Below the pieces are notes generated by a model. It had not been told where the DNA came from. It did no database searches and saw nothing but the letters and a program-made list of their open reading frames with translations. A stretch of 43,339 bases of DNA, from the IMG/VR virus record IMGVR_UViG_3300014720_000060, positions 1 to 43,339 of that record, one strand, 5' to 3'. Position numbers and translations under genes: made by a program. Source of the stretch: a virus. Shown one piece after another: positions 41,769 to 43,339 of this stretch; positions within the stretch are counted from its first letter, which is position 1; every line of letters starts with the position of its first letter.

Positions 41769-42209
41769 ATGGCAGTATTCTCCAAATATTTTGCAAATAT
41801 TATAAACGAAAAAGACGAAAAAGATGCGGTTTCTGATTTGGCCGCACCTGAAGCTGCTCCTGTTGAAACAGATCGGACCAGCATGGAAGCGGAACTGGAC
41901 AAAGACACACAACCCAGTGAGTTTGATGTGCAAGCTGTCACTCGGGAACAAATGGCTGCCCGCAAAACAAACGCTGCCCAAGCCATCGAACTGCAAAGCT
42001 GGGTGAAAAATATCGACAAGTTTCTGGAATATCTGAACAGCCCCGACACCAATTCAGTTCAAACACAGCTTCATGTGGCTCCTTGCGACACTCTTTTTGA
42101 AAAGGTTGCCAAGAGCGAAACCAAAAAGATTGCCCGGGTTTGCGTGGAACTTAGCGGTTTGAGCGAACGTCTCAAGGCATATCTGATCAGCAGCAAGAGC
42201 GAGAAATAA
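41769..42209 (+). CDS. Unknown plus-strand phage protein
   Basis: A 146-residue protein, MAVFSKYFANIINEKDE. Residues 20-55 are acidic, Ala/Pro-rich and probably disordered; residues 60-146 are a helical domain (AIELQSWVKNIDKFLEYLN; VAKSETKKIARVCVELSGL). The start recalls the F-x2-L/Y-Y/F peptide of two other plus-strand genes. Codon use is GC-rich. Its stop is immediately followed by the convergent primase stop with no spacer or terminator. Not recognised. Confidence 0.7.
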   Translation: MAVFSKYFANIINEKDEKDAVSDLAAPEAAPVETDRTSMEAELDKDTQPSEFDVQAVTREQMAARKTNAAQAIELQSWVKNIDKFLEYLNSPDTNSVQTQLHVAPCDTLFEKVAKSETKKIARVCVELSGLSERLKAYLISSKSEK

Positions 42210-43175
42210 TCAGATCTGCATTTGCAGTCGGGCTTTGGGTCCTTCAAAACTGTTTTTCAAAACAAAGTCTGTTTCCACTCCGTTCGTTTTCTGGTCCACA
42301 CACATCTCGTTAAAATCTTTGTAAGGTATTGTTTTTGGCCAAACAAACACTTTTTGTTTGCTTTCTATCAGTTGCTTCATTTTTTTATGGGCAGTTTCAT
42401 CCCTATTTTGGTTGTCCAACACCCAAATTTTGGTGTGAAGAGGGAAATTCTTAAGCTGATCCTCCTGCTTTTCCGTAAGACTGTTTCGGCTTTTGTTGAT
42501 TCCGCTCACAGCCACACCGTTTTTACAAAAACAAGCATCAATAGGACCTTCAAATATGAAAACGTAGGGAAACTCAGACACCCGATCCACGTTAAAAAGA
42601 CTTCTGTCTCCTCCGCTTTTGCTAAGATAATTGGGCAATTCTGATTGGTCGGACGGCAATTTTCGACTTTGATAATACGCGATTTTTCCGTCCAGATCAT
42701 AGAATGGGATAATCAATCTGTTTTTATGGGTGTAATCAACCGAGCTAAACCAAAATGTTTTAGGTTTGTTTACTGCCGAATGCAATCGGCGTTCACATAC
42801 ATATCTTACACATTCCTTGAAATGATGGTTTTTCATGTTTTTAAACACCTGAGTGGTATCAAAAATATTCACAGAATCTTTGGGAAGTATTTCAGGTTCG
42901 ACCGGTTTTTCCTCTACTATCAGACGAGTATTCACAAAATCTTTATTGCCCATCGGCTTGCCGGTAAGATCGTAATATAATTTATATAATTTGGCACTGT
43001 ATCCGCAATTGAAACAATAACAGCTGTTTGTTTTATTGTAAAAATAAAACCTTTTTCGCTTCAGCCAGGAATCACCTTCCCGGCAGATGGGACAGCAGCC
43101 ATTATATGTTTGATTATATTTATTATAATATAATTTGGCCAAATGACTGCTCAAAAACGAATGAACATCAATCAT
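42210..43175 (-). CDS. DNA primase, gp61-like
   Basis: A 321-residue protein (T4 gp61 has 342). The N-terminal zinc finger shows CPIC (28-31) and CFNC (54-57). A Toprim-like core follows: FIFEGPIDACF with Glu209 and an acidic loop WVLDNQNRDE (251-260). Between them is IPFYDLDGKIAYYQSRKL, the usual start of the catalytic domain. gp61 makes RNA primers for lagging-strand synthesis with the gp41 helicase. No late octamer precedes the ATG at 43175, consistent with early or middle expression. Confidence 0.9.
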   Translation of the reverse strand: MIDVHSFLSSHLAKLYYNKYNQTYNGCCPICREGDSWLKRKRFYFYNKTNSCYCFNCGYSAKLYKLYYDLTGKPMGNKDFVNTRLIVEEKPVEPEILPKDSVNIFDTTQVFKNMKNHHFKECVRYVCERRLHSAVNKPKTFWFSSVDYTHKNRLIIPFYDLDGKIAYYQSRKLPSDQSELPNYLSKSGGDRSLFNVDRVSEFPYVFIFEGPIDACFCKNGVAVSGINKSRNSLTEKQEDQLKNFPLHTKIWVLDNQNRDETAHKKMKQLIESKQKVFVWPKTIPYKDFNEMCVDQKTNGVETDFVLKNSFEGPKARLQMQI

Positions 43176-43216
43176 TCGTTGTATTTTAACATTTAAATTA
43201 AAATATCAATTATAAA

Positions 43217-43339
43217 TTATCGTGTTGCGTATGGGTTGGGCCCCAGAACTTCCGGCCAGAAATTTCGAATTTCCTGTGTTGTATTTCCGGGAATTTCAAT
43301 CAATGTGATGTCCCGCAAAACCTGTTTCTTTTGAACAAT
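43217..43339 (-). CDS. Partial gene, C-terminal 40 residues
   Basis: Open minus-strand frame entering from the right edge and ending at TAA 43217-43219. The visible end reads RNFWPEVLGPNPYATR. It lies 41 bases upstream of the primase start in transcription order. Too short to assign. Confidence 0.6.
   Translation of the reverse strand: MVQKKQVLRDITLIEIPGNTTQEIRNFWPEVLGPNPYATR

Noticed and set aside
41735-42052. Upstream extension of the coiled-coil gene to 42052
   Set aside because: The extension runs antisense through the plus-strand gene at 41769; the late octamer at 41743-41750 and ATG 41734 give a better start.
43176-43216. Promoter for the primase
   Set aside because: The AT-rich 41-base gap has no NNTAAATA octamer at a fitting distance and no clear -35/-10 pair that I could defend.

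Overview
The window is a dense, AT-rich stretch of a T4-like myovirus genome (a contractile-tailed phage or prophage-free phage contig). The evidence is a recognisable set of T4-type proteins: large terminase (gp17), tail sheath (gp18), gp19-family tail tube proteins, tape measure, baseplate gp25, gp6, gp53-like and gp27-like proteins, neck gp14-like protein, clamp loader gp44 and primase gp61. No rRNA, tRNA, CRISPR array or bacterial gene is visible, so the host cannot be named. The closest feel is that of aquatic T4-like phages, but that is inference.

Layout. Nearly everything from the right end of the terminase (36.8 kb) down to position 1 is one long minus-strand late block. In transcription order it runs: terminase (split), tube-like protein, sheath, a free-standing homing endonuclease, a DUF5856-like protein, tail tube, a tube-like/initiator protein, two assembly-chaperone-like proteins, tape measure, baseplate-tube junction protein, gp53-like, hub gp27-like, an unknown, clamp loader, gp25, gp6, and then about 15 kb of very large adhesin-like or baseplate-periphery proteins (PKD, NHL/beta-propeller, LamG-like and 14-residue coiled-coil repeats). 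Three small orphan genes face the other way (17.6 kb, 19.2 kb, 41.8 kb). From 36.8 to 39.9 kb four plus-strand genes follow one another: an unknown, a very acidic protein, a nucleotidyltransferase-fold protein and gp14. Four small minus-strand genes, the primase and a partial gene close the right end. There are no intergenic gaps above about 70 bases.

The most striking element is the terminase gene. It is broken in two, and the break lies inside an intein. The upstream gene ends with a 29-residue intein N fragment, the downstream gene begins with a 106-residue intein C fragment, and a Vsr-like homing endonuclease gene sits between them, overlapping both. All splicing residues are present (Cys1, TxxH, His-Asn, Cys+1). 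The geometry and sequence resemble the atypically split AceL-TerL type inteins, so the active packaging motor should only arise by protein trans-splicing.

A second genome-wide signal is regulatory. A T4-type late promoter octamer (NNTAAATA) lies exactly 5 or 6 bases before the start codon of 13 genes on both strands. A T4-like late start site would then fall on, or one base before, the first base of the start codon, which suggests leaderless late mRNAs. Two further genes have the octamer 18 bases before an ATT codon, with a Shine-Dalgarno sequence held in a hairpin and no nearby in-frame ATG, GTG or TTG.
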